64,000 nt of DNA. Source: Hedera helix. Lineage: Eukaryota; Streptophyta; Magnoliopsida; Apiales; Araliaceae. Under the pieces are notes generated by a model that worked only from the letters and a program-made list of their open reading frames with translations, did no database searches and was not told the DNA's origin. Positions 12,783 through 24,600 of the stretch are shown here, in pieces. A program made the position numbers and the translations under genes. The DNA lies in assembly GCA_947179155.2 (NCBI GenBank), contig OX359287.1:1026501-1090500 (forward strand). Reading direction: 5' to 3'. Positions within the stretch are counted from its first letter, which is position 1. Each line of letters opens with the position of its first letter.

Positions 12783-13335
12783 TATAGTCCATACACTTAT
12801 TTAATATTATTAACAACTTAATAATATTTTATTAGTCTTATAGTATTATTAATCATTTAATAATACCTTATTAATATTTTTATATTATTAATCATTTAAT
12901 AATATATTAACAGCTCTATAATATTATTAACCATTTAATAATATTTTATTAACCTTATAATATTATTAATCATTTAATAATATTTTATTAACCTTATAAT
13001 ATTATTAATCATTTAATAATATTTATTCATCTTCTAATATTATTAATCATTTAATAATATTTTATTAATTATCTAATACTATTAATCGTTTAATAATATT
13101 TTATTTGTTATCTAATATTATTAATCATTTAATAATATTTTATTACTTTATGAATATTATTAATCATTTAATAATATTTTATTATCTTATTAATATTATT
13201 AATCCTTTAATAATATTTTATTCACTTTATAATATTATTATACATTTAATAATATTTTAATGATTTTCTAATATTAATATATTAATAATAATATTTTATT
13301 GATTTTAATTATATTATTAATTCTTTAATAATATT
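12783..13335. repeat. AT-rich tandem array, unit about 39 bp, roughly 13 copies
   Basis: Successive units share TATTATTAATCATTTAATAA followed by TATTTTATTA and a variable tail (AACCTTATAA, ATTATCTAATA, CTTTATGAA and others). Copies at the centre are nearly identical and the edges are more divergent, as expected for unequal exchange or slippage. It lies wholly within the giant LTR-like insertion. Confidence 0.85.
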
Positions 13336-13510
13336 TAATCTCTTTTACATATTAATTCAATTATATTATATTTTAAAAATATATTTATTAAGTCCAAAAA
13401 TAATAAAATACTTTTTGGAACATTTTTCATTTTCTGGCTCGAACCTGACCCGGCTGACTCGGCCCTACCCGACCTAGTTCGGAGTTATATTTTTTTCCAA
13501 ACAGAATGTT

Positions 13511-13595
13511 TCACCGCTGCGGCGGTAGTGCAAAACTTTTCGTTTATAGTGTGTTTCACCGCTGCGGCGGTGAGGACCACCGCTGCAGCGGTGAC
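13511..13595. repeat. Three GC-rich palindromic motifs (ACCGCTGCGGCGGT type)
   Basis: CACCGCTGCGGCGGTA, CACCGCTGCGGCGGTG and CACCGCTGCAGCGGTG occur within 85 bp in an otherwise AT-rich element. Each is self-complementary over about 14 bp and could form a short hairpin. Possibly a regulatory part of the LTR; function unknown. Confidence 0.7.
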
Positions 13596-15128
13596 ACTGA
13601 TTTTTAAAACCCTAATTTTCTTATTTTGATCTCTTTGGTTCTAACATTGATAAAATGATATCTACACATCCAAATGACACCAAATCAGTGTTGATGTGAT
13701 CCTAACTTCTTGTTTTATAATATTTCATGGTTCGATCGTCTTTTTGAAAACGTTATACACGAAATTTACGGATCGAACCACTTAGAGTTTAAAAACAACA
13801 TCCTTTGTGGTAAAAGCCATAACTTCTTAGTTATTCAATATTTTTGTGAGATTCAAGTTGTGTTGGCTTTATAACTCACTCATAAAACTTTCTAGACATA
13901 TAAATCAAGTATTTAACTTATACATTTCCAAATGACACAAAACATAGCACATAGCTACTTAGGATTTTATCGGTAAAGTGTGATATGAACATTTATATTA
14001 ATTTCATACTTTACACATACCAAAACATGATATAAACACTTCAAACTATGAATATATATATATATTACATAGATAAATATCTCTAGACCATCGAAACGAG
14101 TTTTTATCGGTTAAAAATAGATTTTAACCGTTCAAAATCGTTCTAGGCCATAAAAATGAAATAAGAAGTCTAGAGCACTTTTAAACCTTTGAGATTTGTT
14201 TGCTCTCCTTCTCCTCATACCAAAGTATGTTGTGTAGCTTGAGGACATTTACTAAGACCTTCTCTAGCTTTTTCACACAACCCACAAGTGTATTTTTCTC
14301 TCTAGCTAACAAATGCTCTCTCTTTTCTCTTTGGAAATGTCTAGCAAATGAACTAACCAACATGAAACAAGTGTGGAGCATCCTATTTATAGCCATCTAC
14401 TAATCTAGCATCAACTTTCCTAATCCACCAATGTTGGTGAAATTAAGGCTAATTAGTGCTTACTATTGCATGGATTGATTTGTAGAATGACAAGTGATTG
14501 ACTAGAGTTGGTTTACCTACTATGACATGGAGCAATTTAGAAGCAACTAGGAAATCAAGCAATTCAAGTGGGACCCTCAAAAATTTCAGCAAAAATGGGA
14601 TTTAAATCACCCATTTTGATTTATTTTAATGCTTTAATTATATATATATACTCCTATATATATATATTCATATATGTAACAATGTTGACCAATTTTGACT
14701 TCCTATTGAGCTCCATATTAGACTCTAGGATTAAATATATTGGGCTCCTCCATTTAATTTGGTTGGGCTCAATTTAAATAACACATTGGGCTAACATTAA
14801 ATATTCTAGGTTACATTTAATTAAATTAAACATTGAGCTTGTTTAATTAATTACATGGACTAGTAGTTAAATTAATTACATGGGCTAATAGGTAAATGTA
14901 ATTGACCTAGTTTAACAACTCATTTGGCTTTAAAATATAATCCAATTATATTTGCTTTAGTTAATTATACCCTCTTGCTTCATTGCTTTAAATAAATATA
15001 CACATACACAAGTATATCTATTTAATTATCTAATACACAATTAATTAGTACAAAATTTTTAATTCATTGCTAATTATATAATAATTATAATTACAATGTT
15101 TAATAAAATTTGTGGTCATTATAGGTTC

Positions 15129-15800
15129 GGTAGCAGCAAGAAGAGGGGCAAACTCACAGCTCACTGATGCAAATCAAACAGATGAGTAACGAGACATTGG
15201 CGCAGTACGTGTAGAGATTTAGGGATGCGGTCAGCACGATTACCAACCTTAACATGACGCAGGCTTTGGGGTTCTTTACTACTGGGTTGGATGTCAGCCG
15301 GTCGAAGAAACTCACGAAGGATATCATGTTCAACCCCCCAAAGGACTTATCGGACACTTATGAACGGGCAAAAAAGTTTATTGTTATTGAGGAGGTTATA
15401 AGCAATCTAAATCAAAAGTTTTCAGATCAATCCCAAGGCGAAAAAGGAAACCTCATTTAAACAGACAGACTACCCCTTCGACCAAAACAATACACTCCCT
15501 TGAACATTAGCAGGGTACAAATTTTGGAAGAGATAAAGGGAAAGCCATTTTTTAAACCACCATAGCCAAATAGTCATGTATGGAGGGGAATTAAGAATGT
15601 TTTTTGCAAATATCATCAAGCAGCGGGGCATTCAACTAAATCTTGTAAGGGCTTAAAAGATTTGATCAAGAAAAAGGTCCAAAACGGCGAGTTGGTACAG
15701 TACGTGGAAGGTAAGGAGGCCTTATCCCCATATCAGACAAAGGGTACGTGTCGGGGTGATAATTATTGGGGTCTGCCATATCGAGTTATTGATTAATCAT
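15129..15800 (+). pseudogene. Degenerate gag of the outer element, 3' part
   Basis: Continuation of the gag cut at 11547. After a one-base frameshift near 15167 the frame reads QMSNETLAQYV, stop, RFRDAV and on to GFFTTGLDVSRSKKLTKDI at 15175-15320. These correspond to QRSNETLRQFIKRFREVV and FLTMGLNVDKSSRLTEELI in the nested Tat gag. A C-terminal zinc-knuckle-like CKYHQAAGHSTKSC is encoded at about 15606-15650. Several stops follow. No protease, reverse transcriptase or integrase is found in what remains of the outer element, so it was probably a gag-only, non-autonomous element before the nested insertions. Confidence 0.7.
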
Positions 15801-15888
15801 AGAAAACGTCAGGGTTTAGAGTTAATTTAATGATTGGGGGGCATCAGTTATCAACAATTTTTTGGATTTCGTATTTTGAAATGTTGAT

Positions 15889-16273
15889 TGTTGACGCCTG
15901 ATTCTGTCGGGCAGTCCTGCTGGCCGTCTGATAAGAATACCTGCACAAAAGTCCAAACGGCTTGGGCCGTTCGTGGACTCATCCGGTGTGAGTGTTAGTG
16001 AAGGTATCGGAAAAACTCAACAATGGAGGTTCGAGTATCTAGTATTGCAAAATAGTGCGTTACCTTTCTCTCAATTATCAATTGGGTATTTATACTGCAT
16101 ACCTGAATAACGGAATGGTTTTGTCCATTACGCTAGGTAGTTATGATGCATACCCGGTTCATCTTCCACCCACGTGCTGTAAGCCCAATAGGAAGGTTAT
16201 CAGGCTGACGGTCTATTGGGCCTAGCCCAATGTGAATTCCCGGATCAGGCCTGGTTAAATATACATCCTAACA
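15889..16273 (-). repeat. 3' LTR of the Tat element (385 bp)
   Basis: On the minus strand it starts TGTTAGGATG and ends GGCGTCAACA. It is preceded on that strand by the polypurine tract. TATAAATA is at 16094-16087. Confidence 0.92.
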
Positions 16274-16288
16274 TTGCCCCCCACTCCT
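16274..16288 (-). other. Polypurine tract of the Tat element
   Basis: On the minus strand AGGAGTGGGGGGCAA abuts the 3' LTR directly, as expected for the plus-strand primer in reverse transcription, and it fixes the element's orientation. Confidence 0.85.
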
Positions 16289-16935
16289 CTAGTATATGGA
16301 TGTGTTGGGGGAGTAGAATGAAACCTTCCGAAGAGAAAAACCTCCATCGGGAACCCAGAGGCATTAGTCCGATGGGAAATGTCATTCGGGAACCCGGAGG
16401 TATCAAACCGAAGATAAAAGCTCTATCGGGAGCCCGGAGGCATCAGACCGATGGGGAACCTTTTGGATAAGGCCTTGGGCCTTTATAATCAGGGTTTCAA
16501 GCTTTGGGCCCTAATGTACCAATCAAGCCCAAAACTTTATTTTTCAACCCAAAGGATCCGGCCCAAGGCTTACACAGACGTTTCGTTTGACAACTTATTT
16601 TTGAATTTCGAAATCCGTGTCCAAATAGCTGGCGAAGCTTACGCGGGAAGGAGCATTTATTACGCTGCAGTAAATACTGCAAATGTGTCCCATCCGTCAG
16701 ATCGTTTCCATCTGAACCGTTGCAACGCCTAAACAAGATAAAAGGATCACTTCAAGTGTATCGTCGTTTTTACCAGAGGCAGCTATCACGAAAGAAAGGA
16801 CGTTTGAGAGAGAAAAATTCCATTCCCAGCCCAGATTCTATCATTCCTGCCCTGCTGTCTTTCGATCGATATTCAATCAATCCTTCTTATTAAAATCAAG
16901 TAAGTTCTTTACCCTCTTTTCTTGAATACCCCATA

Positions 16936-19168
16936 ATGGCTAGAAGTACCCAAGATACGAGGGCTCAAGCTTCGTCTTTCCGGGTTGAAGACGAAGTTAC
17001 TGTTGCCGAACCGGGGATCCAAGAGGGTTAACCATGAAAACCCGTGGTAATCACCCAGATGAGGGATGTAGAGGAGTACAATAGGAATAAATACTTTAAT
17101 ATCCAGTATAGAGTAGCCAACATCCCTTCTTCTATCCGAAACCAATACTTTGATTTAGCCCAAACATAATTCTATATCCCCGATACATATGAAATCAAAA
17201 GGCTTGGGGCTGGGGAGAGGATGTACTACCAGGTCGAGAATGGATGGATCCCGATCCATAGGTAGGCGCTGATCTATGGGGTCCGATTCCCTCTTCGCCC
17301 CTTCGTATTGAAGTTACTGCATACGCCGGGGCTCAGCCTGAACCAACTATCCCCTAATTCTTTCATCCATATAAATAGTTTTATTGCCTTCTGTTCTTCT
17401 GAGTCGACCCTCCCTGCCATAAATTTCTTTTTTCAATTCTTTTCCATTACTAATAATAAGGAAAAGGGGTTTTACACGGTAATAAAGACCCCTGAGAGGG
17501 ATACCCTAATAGAGACCCCCTTAAGTAATAAAGGGTGGCACGAGGATTGGTTTTTCATCAAGGGACCGGACACTGAGATGGTCGGACCATGGTCAGACCC
17601 GAACAAAGACCAGCTAAATCCGAAGAGAATCTCTCGGGCAAGGTTAGAAGAGTTCGAGGTCTTATATTCCAAGAGACCATCTGTGAAGTGGGACCGGAGT
17701 CTCCTTAACGACCAAGATTGGTTGTATTCCTTTGGTCGTAAGTCATTTTCCGTGCTTGCTCCTTCGTTCTGATGCCCTTTTGATATACTTAGTCTTATGT
17801 TCTGATTGTATTGCAGTGGCTGATCAAGGAAAGCATCCTAACAATGAAGCCATTCTGGAGGCGGCTGGGGCCCCGAGGAACAAAATAGTGCCGCCCAGGC
17901 TGCAAAGGTGAGCCGAAGCTTAAGGGCTGCAAAGCCCAGTGACTCCACCCAGGCTGTTGTCACTCTCGAGGTGGCCACGGGATCTTCTCAGGTGGATGAT
18001 ATCATCAAGCCCACCGAATGAGAGAAGTCTGCTGCCGAAGACTCGGGGGCTAGCAGACCGAGAATAAAGAGGAGGGGGCTGGTTCTGAAATCAGTGCTGG
18101 AGGCAAGAACCAAACAGGCTTTCATTCCTCAAGGGAGCTCATCCACTCCTCCCGTCGAGCAAAGCGTCATCAGGCAGTCGGAGGAATGCATTGCTCCCCC
18201 TCCTCAAAACAAAGGAAAAAACCCGCTGAAGGTCAAGAGCCCTCGAACACCCAAGGCGGTCCGATGGATCCCCCAATGCCGACCGAAGGTTCAAGACCCG
18301 AGGAGGGGATTAACATGCGTGCCTTGGGTTCCTCGATGATCCCATTTGTCGAAGCTGGTACCGAGGGGGCTGATCTGAAGACGCTAATGAAGATGTTGTT
18401 CTCTTGCCATGCAAAGGTAAGGATCTGCTTGCAAATTTTTCTTGTTTGAATTGGTTAACATTATGACTCGTTCATCGTTTAACCGTTTCTTTTTAGGGAA
18501 ATACAATTCTCCTGAGGGTATCCGATGAGCAAAAGGTTCTGGAGAAAAGAGCCGAGGAAAGCAGCAAAGGGCATGTCGAGACTCTGAAGAACCACCAGAA
18601 GACCAAGGACCAGCTGAAGACAATTCATGACTCCTTCCACATCATGAAAAAGGAGTATGAATCGGCTCGGGAGGCTCGTCTGGAGAAAGACAAGGAGATC
18701 GACTTCCTGAAGGCCCGGCTGATCGATCTGGAAAAATCAAATGTCCATGCAATGGATTTGGTGCAGGCCAAAGAGCTCAAGAAAATCCAACTTGAGAACA
18801 AGCAGAACGAGCTCGAAACCCAAATCCAGAGTTAGAAGATTCTCCTGACCTAATCGGAAAACATAATCCAACTTCAGACTGATCAGATGAAGAATCTCAA
18901 AGACAACGTTGAACTAATCGTCGAAGGTTGGGGTGCCAAAGAAGCCGATTGGCTTAAAGAACCGATTGCCTCCGCTTCCCCGAGCGTTCTAATTCCCGAG
19001 CTTAAACAAAAGGTGATAGATGAATACAAAGCCTCAGACGTTTTCCAGGCTGACATCTTGGCCTCTATGGTGAATGAATCCAGTGATGGGTTTGAATATG
19101 CTCGAGAGCTTGCCAAGGAGAAGGGACATGATCCCGATCAGCTGGGAATTGTGTTTCCCGAGGATTGA
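16936..19168 (+). pseudogene. Spliced antisense ORF of the Tat element (aORF)
   Basis: Coding-like region on the strand opposite to gag-pol, between integrase and the 3' LTR. Three exons can be drawn: 16936-17737 (donor GTAAGT), 17817-18416 (donor GTAAGG), 18497-19168. The frame joins across intron 1 (FG then LADQGK). Exon 1 carries a conserved region with LLHTPGLSLNQLSPNSFIHI and WFFIKG, resembling the Pfam family called putative gypsy-type transposon (Transposase_28, from memory). Exon 3 encodes a long Lys/Glu-rich coiled coil (about 18530-18835) and a C-terminal domain ending KGHDPDQLGIVFPED. In-frame stops at about 17027, 17259 and in exon 3 near 18833 show decay. Antisense extra ORFs are known in Tat-lineage elements; function is unknown. 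Confidence 0.75.
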
Positions 19169-19625
19169 TATGTAAGGACTTTTTTGTTTTATTGTTTTTT
19201 TCTTTACGTTTTGTAACCCTCCGACCCATTAATCAATTGAATGACTACAATTTATCTTTTCTCATGAGTTTTATTCTATCATATGTATGTACAACTGTTT
19301 ACTTATACTACTTCGCCCCCCACTAGCCTGATCAGATATAAATCCAATGAGGCTAGGAGATGAATTTTAAAGTATGTATCAAAACAGTAATACAAGAACC
19401 AAATGATAAAAAACATTCTCATTAATATCGAAAAGATAACAGGTTATCGACTAAAAAGATAGCCTCAAAATTTTACTAAGTACAAAATTCTACCGGCTTC
19501 AATGATAGCCTCAAAATTTGACTAAGTATAAAATTCTACCGGCTTCAATGATAGCCTCAAAACTCAAAATTTGATCAAGTACAAAGTGTGAACTACTGAT
19601 AATACCTACGAAGCTGAAAAGCATG
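19169..19625. other. Spacer between the antisense ORF and the integrase end, with short tandem repeat
   Basis: This is the convergent gap between the plus-strand antisense ORF and the minus-strand integrase. A 46-bp unit starting GATAGCCTCAAAATTT is repeated at 19458-19503 and 19504-19549, with a partial third copy to about 19588. Probably holds 3' ends of both transcripts. Nothing coding seen. Confidence 0.6.
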
Positions 19626-20566
19626 TCAGGTATTTGGAACATTTTTTCCATCCATGCCCTGAAGCTTGTAAGTTTCAACCCTCAACACTTCGATCACTAA
19701 GTATGGTCCTTCCCATGTTGGCATCAGTTTGCCAGTTTTCCGAGGTGTGGATGCCTCAGCTTGTCGAAGGACCAAATCGCCCACATTGAATGACCTACTT
19801 TTAACATTTTTGTTGAAGTGTCGAGCAGTTCGTTGTTGATAAGCAGCCAATCTGAGGACCACTGAATCATGTTCCTCTTCCAATAAGTCGAGGTTTAACC
19901 GAAGTCCTTCGCTATTGAGAATTTCATCGAAGTTTAAGACCCTCGGCGAAGGTACCCCGATCTCAATAGGTATCAAGGCTTCGGAACCATAGGCCATCTT
20001 AAAGGGAGTCTCCCCAGTAGTAGTCCTAGGAGTTGTTCGGTAGGCCCAAAGAACGTGCAAAAGTTCCTCGGGCCAGGCACCATTCACATCTTCCAATCTT
20101 CTTTTTATGCCATGAAGAAGTGTCATGTTAGTAACTTCTACTTGTCCATTGGCCTGTGGATGGGCTACCGAAGTCCGACGATGCTGAATGTTAAGCTCTG
20201 TTAAGAACCCTTCGAACATTTTGCTGACAAACTGAAGCCCGTTGTCGGAAACCATAATCATCGGGATGCCGAACCGGTAGACTACTTGCTCCTTGAAGAA
20301 TTGGAGACATGTATGCTCGGTAATCTTGGCAAGTGGTTTAGCTTCTACCCACTTGGTGAAATAATCGATGGCGACGATCACAAATTTCACTTGTCCCTTA
20401 CCCTGTGGAAGAGGGCCCAATATGTCTATTCCCATACAGAAAAGGGTATCGGAGAGAGTATTGGAGATAATTCTTCGGGAGGTTGGTGTGGGACGGATGC
20501 AAATATTTGACACTTATGACATTTTTTGACGAAGTCTTTAGCATCTTCAAGTATGGTCAGCCAAAA
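19626..20566 (-). pseudogene. Tat integrase core and C-terminal domain
   Basis: The long open stretch 20513-19626 encodes the rve core: Asp in GIDILGPLPQGKGQ, Asp in MVSDNGLQF and Glu in HPQANGQVEV form the D,D,E catalytic set, all present. A C-terminal GPY-like module follows (LMPTWEGPYLVIEV). Upstream in frame, CHKC at about 20520 completes the HHCC zinc finger. A TGA at about 20567 (probably from a glycine codon) separates this from the N-terminal His pair. There is no chromodomain, as expected for Tat. Confidence 0.9.
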
Positions 20567-20914
20567 ATATCATTGTCGCAAAATTTTATGGGCAAGTGCT
20601 TTTGCTCCCACATGGTCCCCGCAGATTCCTTCGTGAATTTCCCGAAGTGCGTAATCGGATTCCCCAGGGTCAAGACATCGGAGCAATGGGGAAGAATAAG
20701 ATCTTCGGTACAGGTGGTCATTGTGGATACAGTACTTGGTGGATTTGTACTTTATTCTTCGGGCCATAGACTTGTCTTCGGGCAATTCACCATTCAAAAG
20801 GAATTTGATGATAGGGGTCATCCATGAATCTGCCTGTTCAATATCCACCACTGTTTGAACCAGGGTGCTCGAATGTTGAAGATTTTCTAAGTATACTGCC
20901 CCATCTAATTCCCC
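20567..20914 (-). pseudogene. Tat integrase N-terminal zinc-binding region
   Basis: Encodes YCIHNDHLYRRS and LREIHEGICGDHVGAKALAH, the His-His half of the HHCC integrase zinc finger, ending RQ then stop. The cysteine half lies in frame beyond the stop. This part links RNase H to integrase in the pol polyprotein. Confidence 0.8.
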
Positions 20915-21295
20915 TTAATCGGTGGTTGTCAATTTGGAAAGAGCATCGGTCATGGTATTTTCGGATCGGACCACGCCTAATATCTGATATCTTGGAAAAA
21001 ATGTTAATAAGGACCGAACCAGATGGAGATAGGCCTGTAAATGAACTTCCCTTGCTTCATATTCTCCCAACACTTGTTTCACAACCAGTTGGGAGTCGCT
21101 ATATATTGTCAAGCTCTTTACTTCCAGACTACGGGCCAGTTTCAACCCTGTCACCAATGCTTCGTATTCGGCTATGTTGTTAGTGGCTATGAACCCAAAC
21201 TGGATAGATTGTTGTACTTTGAAGCCTTCCAGAGAAGTGAGGATTACCCCAGCACCGCTTCTCGCCCCGGCAAAGGATCCATCGACGTATAAAGT
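20915..21295 (-). pseudogene. Second, archaeal-type RNase H (aRNH) of the Tat element
   Basis: Reads LYVDGSFAGARSGAGVIL (catalytic Asp in VDGS), then NNIAEYEALVTGLKLA (Glu), IYSDSQLVV (Asp), and NTMTDALSKL near the end (Asp). This is a full second RNase H, additional to the one fused to reverse transcriptase, and is diagnostic for the Tat group of plant Ty3/gypsy elements. A TAG at 21298-21296, likely from a Trp codon, cuts it off from the upstream pol. Confidence 0.85.
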
Positions 21296-22039
21296 CTATG
21301 CAGTCTCCTCGGGGTTTATTGTCACTTTATCGCGCTCCGGTTCTGTTTCTTTGGCATCCTCGGGGAATGAACATTCAATGATGAAATCGATGAGAGCCTG
21401 AGCTTTTATAGCTGTCCGAGGACGGAATTCGATGTTAAACTGACTTAGCTCAATGGCCCATGCTGCCAACCTTCCCAAAGATTCTGGTTTGTAAAGAACT
21501 TTCTGTAACGGTTGGTCCGTGAGGACGATGATAGTCCGCCTCTGGAAGTAATGTCTCAGTTTTCGGCTGGAGATAACCAGTGCGTAAGCCAACTTCTCTA
21601 AATTTGGGTATCTTGTTTCAGCATCCCGAAGAGCATTGCTTACGTAGTAGACTGACTTTTGCTCTTGTGAATCTTCCCTGATCAAAGCTGACCCGACTGC
21701 CAAGGATGTGGCAGACAAGTATATTTGTAGATCCTCCTCGGGCAGTGCTTTGCTCAATATCAGAGGGGAAAAGATATATCTTTTAATTTGTTCAAAAGCC
21801 CCTTGGCAGTCTTCAGTCCATTGGAACGTTTTCTGATTCTGGGCTCCCTTTAGAGTCCCGAAGAATGGGAGACATTTCTCGGCTAGTCGTGCCACAAACC
21901 GCCGAAGAGTTGCTAGCCTCCCGGTCAGTCGTTGAATTTTTTTGAAATTCTTCGGGGGTTGCATTTCGAGAATAGCCAATATCTTTTCGGGATTTACCTC
22001 AATCCCTCTTCGGCTAACCATATATTCCAAGAATTTGCC
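21296..22039 (-). pseudogene. Tat RT connection and Ty3-type RNase H
   Basis: In frame with the reverse transcriptase after a TAA at 22042-22040. Encodes KFLEYMVSRRGIEVNPEKI, the RT thumb (LTGRLATLRRFV, AEKCLPFFGTLKG), and an RNase H domain (YLSATSLAVGSALIREDS, YVSNALRDAETRYPNLEKLA, IIVLTDQPLQKVL). The first RNase H catalytic position reads S (YLSATS) where active ones commonly have D, consistent with the degenerate Ty3 RNase H of Tat elements that gained a second one. Confidence 0.85.
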
Positions 22040-23353
22040 TTACCCGAGGCCAAATGTGCATTTAGTTGGGTTGAGTCTCATGTTGTTTGTTCTAACATTC
22101 TCAAAGCATTCTTTCAGGTCGGATAAATGATCATCCTCCTTCATGCTTCGAACGATCATGTCGTCCACATAGACTTCCATATTCCTCTCGATCTGGCTGC
22201 TGAACATTTTGTTCATCATTCTCTGATAAGTAGCCCCCGCATTGATTAACTCGAAGGACATAACTTTGTATGCATAGATGGCTCGGTGGGTGATGAAAGC
22301 CGTCTTCGGTATATTGCTTTCTAGCATGGTGATTTGGTTATACCCCGAGAAGGCATCCAAAAAGCTCATTATGGTATATCCCGAGGTGGAGTCTATTAAT
22401 TGGTCTATGCTCGGGAGAGGATAATAGTCTTTCGGACATGCTTTGTTGAGATCTGTATAATCCACGCACATCCTCCACTTCCCATTGTGTTTTTTGACCA
22501 ACACCACGTTGGCGAGCCATTCAGGATAATTGATTTCAAAGATGAAGTCAGCAGCCAAAAGTTTATCAATTTCATCATCAATTACCTGTTGCCTCTCGGG
22601 AGCTATGTTCCTCCATTTTTGCTTTATGGGTTTGGAGTTCGGGTTGACGCTCAACTGGTGTACGGCCACAGTTTTATCAATGCCTGGCACGTCAGCTGGA
22701 ACCCATGCAAAGATGTCAGAATATTCCCGAAGAAGGGTGACCAACTGAGTTTTGGTTTCATCTTGAAGATTTGTGCCAATCTGTACAGTTTTCTGATCAT
22801 TATCTTGAAATAATGGCACCTTAATCGTATCTTCGGCCGGTGTTGCTAGTGGTTCAGTACATCCCTCAGTGAAAGGTTCCAGCTCGATCTTCATGGTGAC
22901 TTTCTGTTTATTATCACTGGTAAAGGATGTCTGGATGGCCTGTAAATAACATCTTCGAGAAAGATCCTGATTACCAATAGATTCTCCAATCCCATTTTTG
23001 GTTGGAAATTTCATTTTTAAATGCGGGATGGAGGTAATCGCTTTCAATGCCGATAGAGTAGTTCTTCCTAAGATGGCATTGTAGTTGTTTTCCACTTGAA
23101 CCACGTAAAAGCGGACCATGATGGAAGCTTGTTTCGGGGCAGTCCCGAAGATCACAGGCAATTCAATCGTCTCTGCTATACGTACTGGGTTATTTCCGAA
23201 CCCGTATAAGGGGGACTCATTGCAAATCTCCAACTTCCTTCCCCCCAAGTCCAACCGATTGTATGCTTGGCTGTAGAGCACATCGACTGAACTTCCATTG
23301 TCAACAAGCATCATCTTCATATCCATTGTGCCGACCTGAGCTGTAATGACCAA
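22040..23353 (-). pseudogene. Tat protease and reverse transcriptase
   Basis: A 437-codon open stretch. The aspartic protease motif MLVDNGSSVDVLY is at about residue 20 and its second motif AILGRTTL at about 95. A linker follows (DIFAWVPADVPGID), then reverse transcriptase with WLANVVLVKKHNGKWRMCVD, LDAFSGYNQI and the catalytic VYVDDM. DNG rather than DTG at the protease site is common in this lineage. The frame is offset by one base from gag at about 23355, so the original gag-pol fusion has been broken by a small indel, and it ends in a premature TAA just after CTFGLG. Confidence 0.92.
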
Positions 23354-24600
23354 TGCATCCTGGAAGTAACCATCCCCGATGGGTAATCATCATCGGAGAA
23401 AGTGATGGGGTCAGTCTTGATGCCCAGCAGTTTACCGGACACTTGATGAATTTCTCTGCCGAAAGCTTTTCTCTTGTGATTAGACAGAGCGGAGATTGAT
23501 CCTCCGGAAATGACATCAACCACACCTCTTGCTTCAGTAATGGGTGGTGGTGGCTCGAGGCCATCCAAGGCTGATGGTCGGTAGGAATCGGTGACATAAC
23601 TGTCCAGGTTGCCATTCCGTACCTGCTTTTCTAGGATGTCTTTGAGATGGTAGCACTCCTCGATATCATGCCCTTTGGCTTCATGATAAATGCAGTATCT
23701 ATCTCCTTCCTTTTGCCTTGCAAAAACCCGAATCTTCGAGGGCTTCTCATAGAAGGGTTTGTTTTTTATCGCTTTCACGATATTGCTTTTACTAGTGTTC
23801 AGGGGTGTGTAATCCTTGTCGGCACCCCTTCTATCCCTCGGGGGATCGTTCTTCTGTTGCCGATCCCTGTTGGAATCTCTTCGATCATTTCCCTTCTTTC
23901 CATTACCGTTGGATTTCTTTTCGGCACTAACGCCTCCGAGGTCTCTCTGGTGAAAATCACCGGTATTTTTTGATGACCCCCGAAGATTGGCGAGAGCCTC
24001 TTCCAACTCCACAAACTTGTCCACCTTCTCGTAGGTCTCCGATAAAGTTTCGGGAGCCCTCGAGATAAGTTCCTCAGTTAACCTGCTGGATTTATCAACA
24101 TTTAATCCCATGGTTAAAAATTGGATTACCTGTTTCGGGTCAATCCCGTTGATTTCTGACACAACCTCCCTGAATCTTTTGATAAACTGCCGAAGAGTTT
24201 CATTCGACCTCTGTTTTACTTGTGGGAGAGATGTCATCATTCGGGCTCTCCGCTTATTGCTTTCGAAGCGGTTGTGGAATTGTTCCTGCAGCTCCTCCCA
24301 TGATTTAATGGATCCGGAGGGAAGGGAGATGACCCATTCTCTGGCAGTTTTCTTCAGAGTGGATAAGAACAAGTGGCACATTGCCACTGCATCATGACCA
24401 TAAAAGTGCATGCCCTGCTCGAAGGAATAAGTGTGATCATGCGGGTCCCCTGTTCCGTCGTACATCTCCATGGTAGGGACCTTGCAGCTTCGATCGATCT
24501 TGGCTTCTTCCAGATCTTTCGATAATTGAGAGAATCGAGCTTTCTTGGACCCATAGTACTTATCAGAAACCTTGTTGAGGGAAGATTCTCCAGTGTGGCT
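23317..24600 (-). pseudogene. Tat gag, capsid region
   Basis: Retrotrans_gag core: YDGTGDPHDHTYSFEQGMHF, FLSTLKKTAREWVISLPSGS, SWEELQEQFHNRFESNKR, FLTMGLNVDKSSRLTEELI. A basic, hydrophilic linker follows, then a zinc-knuckle-like CIYHEAKGHDIEEC. The frame is open upstream of the Met at 24471 (DKYYGSKKARFSQL at about 24560). The open stretch ends at a frameshift where protease should continue. Confidence 0.88.

Larger units (their letters stand above)
11548..15123 (+). mobile_element. Giant LTR-like insertion (3.58 kb, probable solo LTR) in the outer gag
   Basis: Begins TGTGACGACC, a typical start of long plant LTRs, ends TCATTATA (a CA end that has drifted to TA), and is flanked by the 5-bp duplication GGTTC at 11543-11547 and 15124-15128. 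Removing it restores the gag reading across the junction (HDRF then GSSKKRGKL). No internal protein domain, second LTR copy, or gag/pol is visible, so a solo LTR is the simplest reading; a LARD-type non-coding element is an alternative. It contains an AT-rich 39-bp tandem array and a cluster of CCGCTGCGGCGG palindromes. Orientation is assigned from the TG start and is tentative. Confidence 0.75.
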
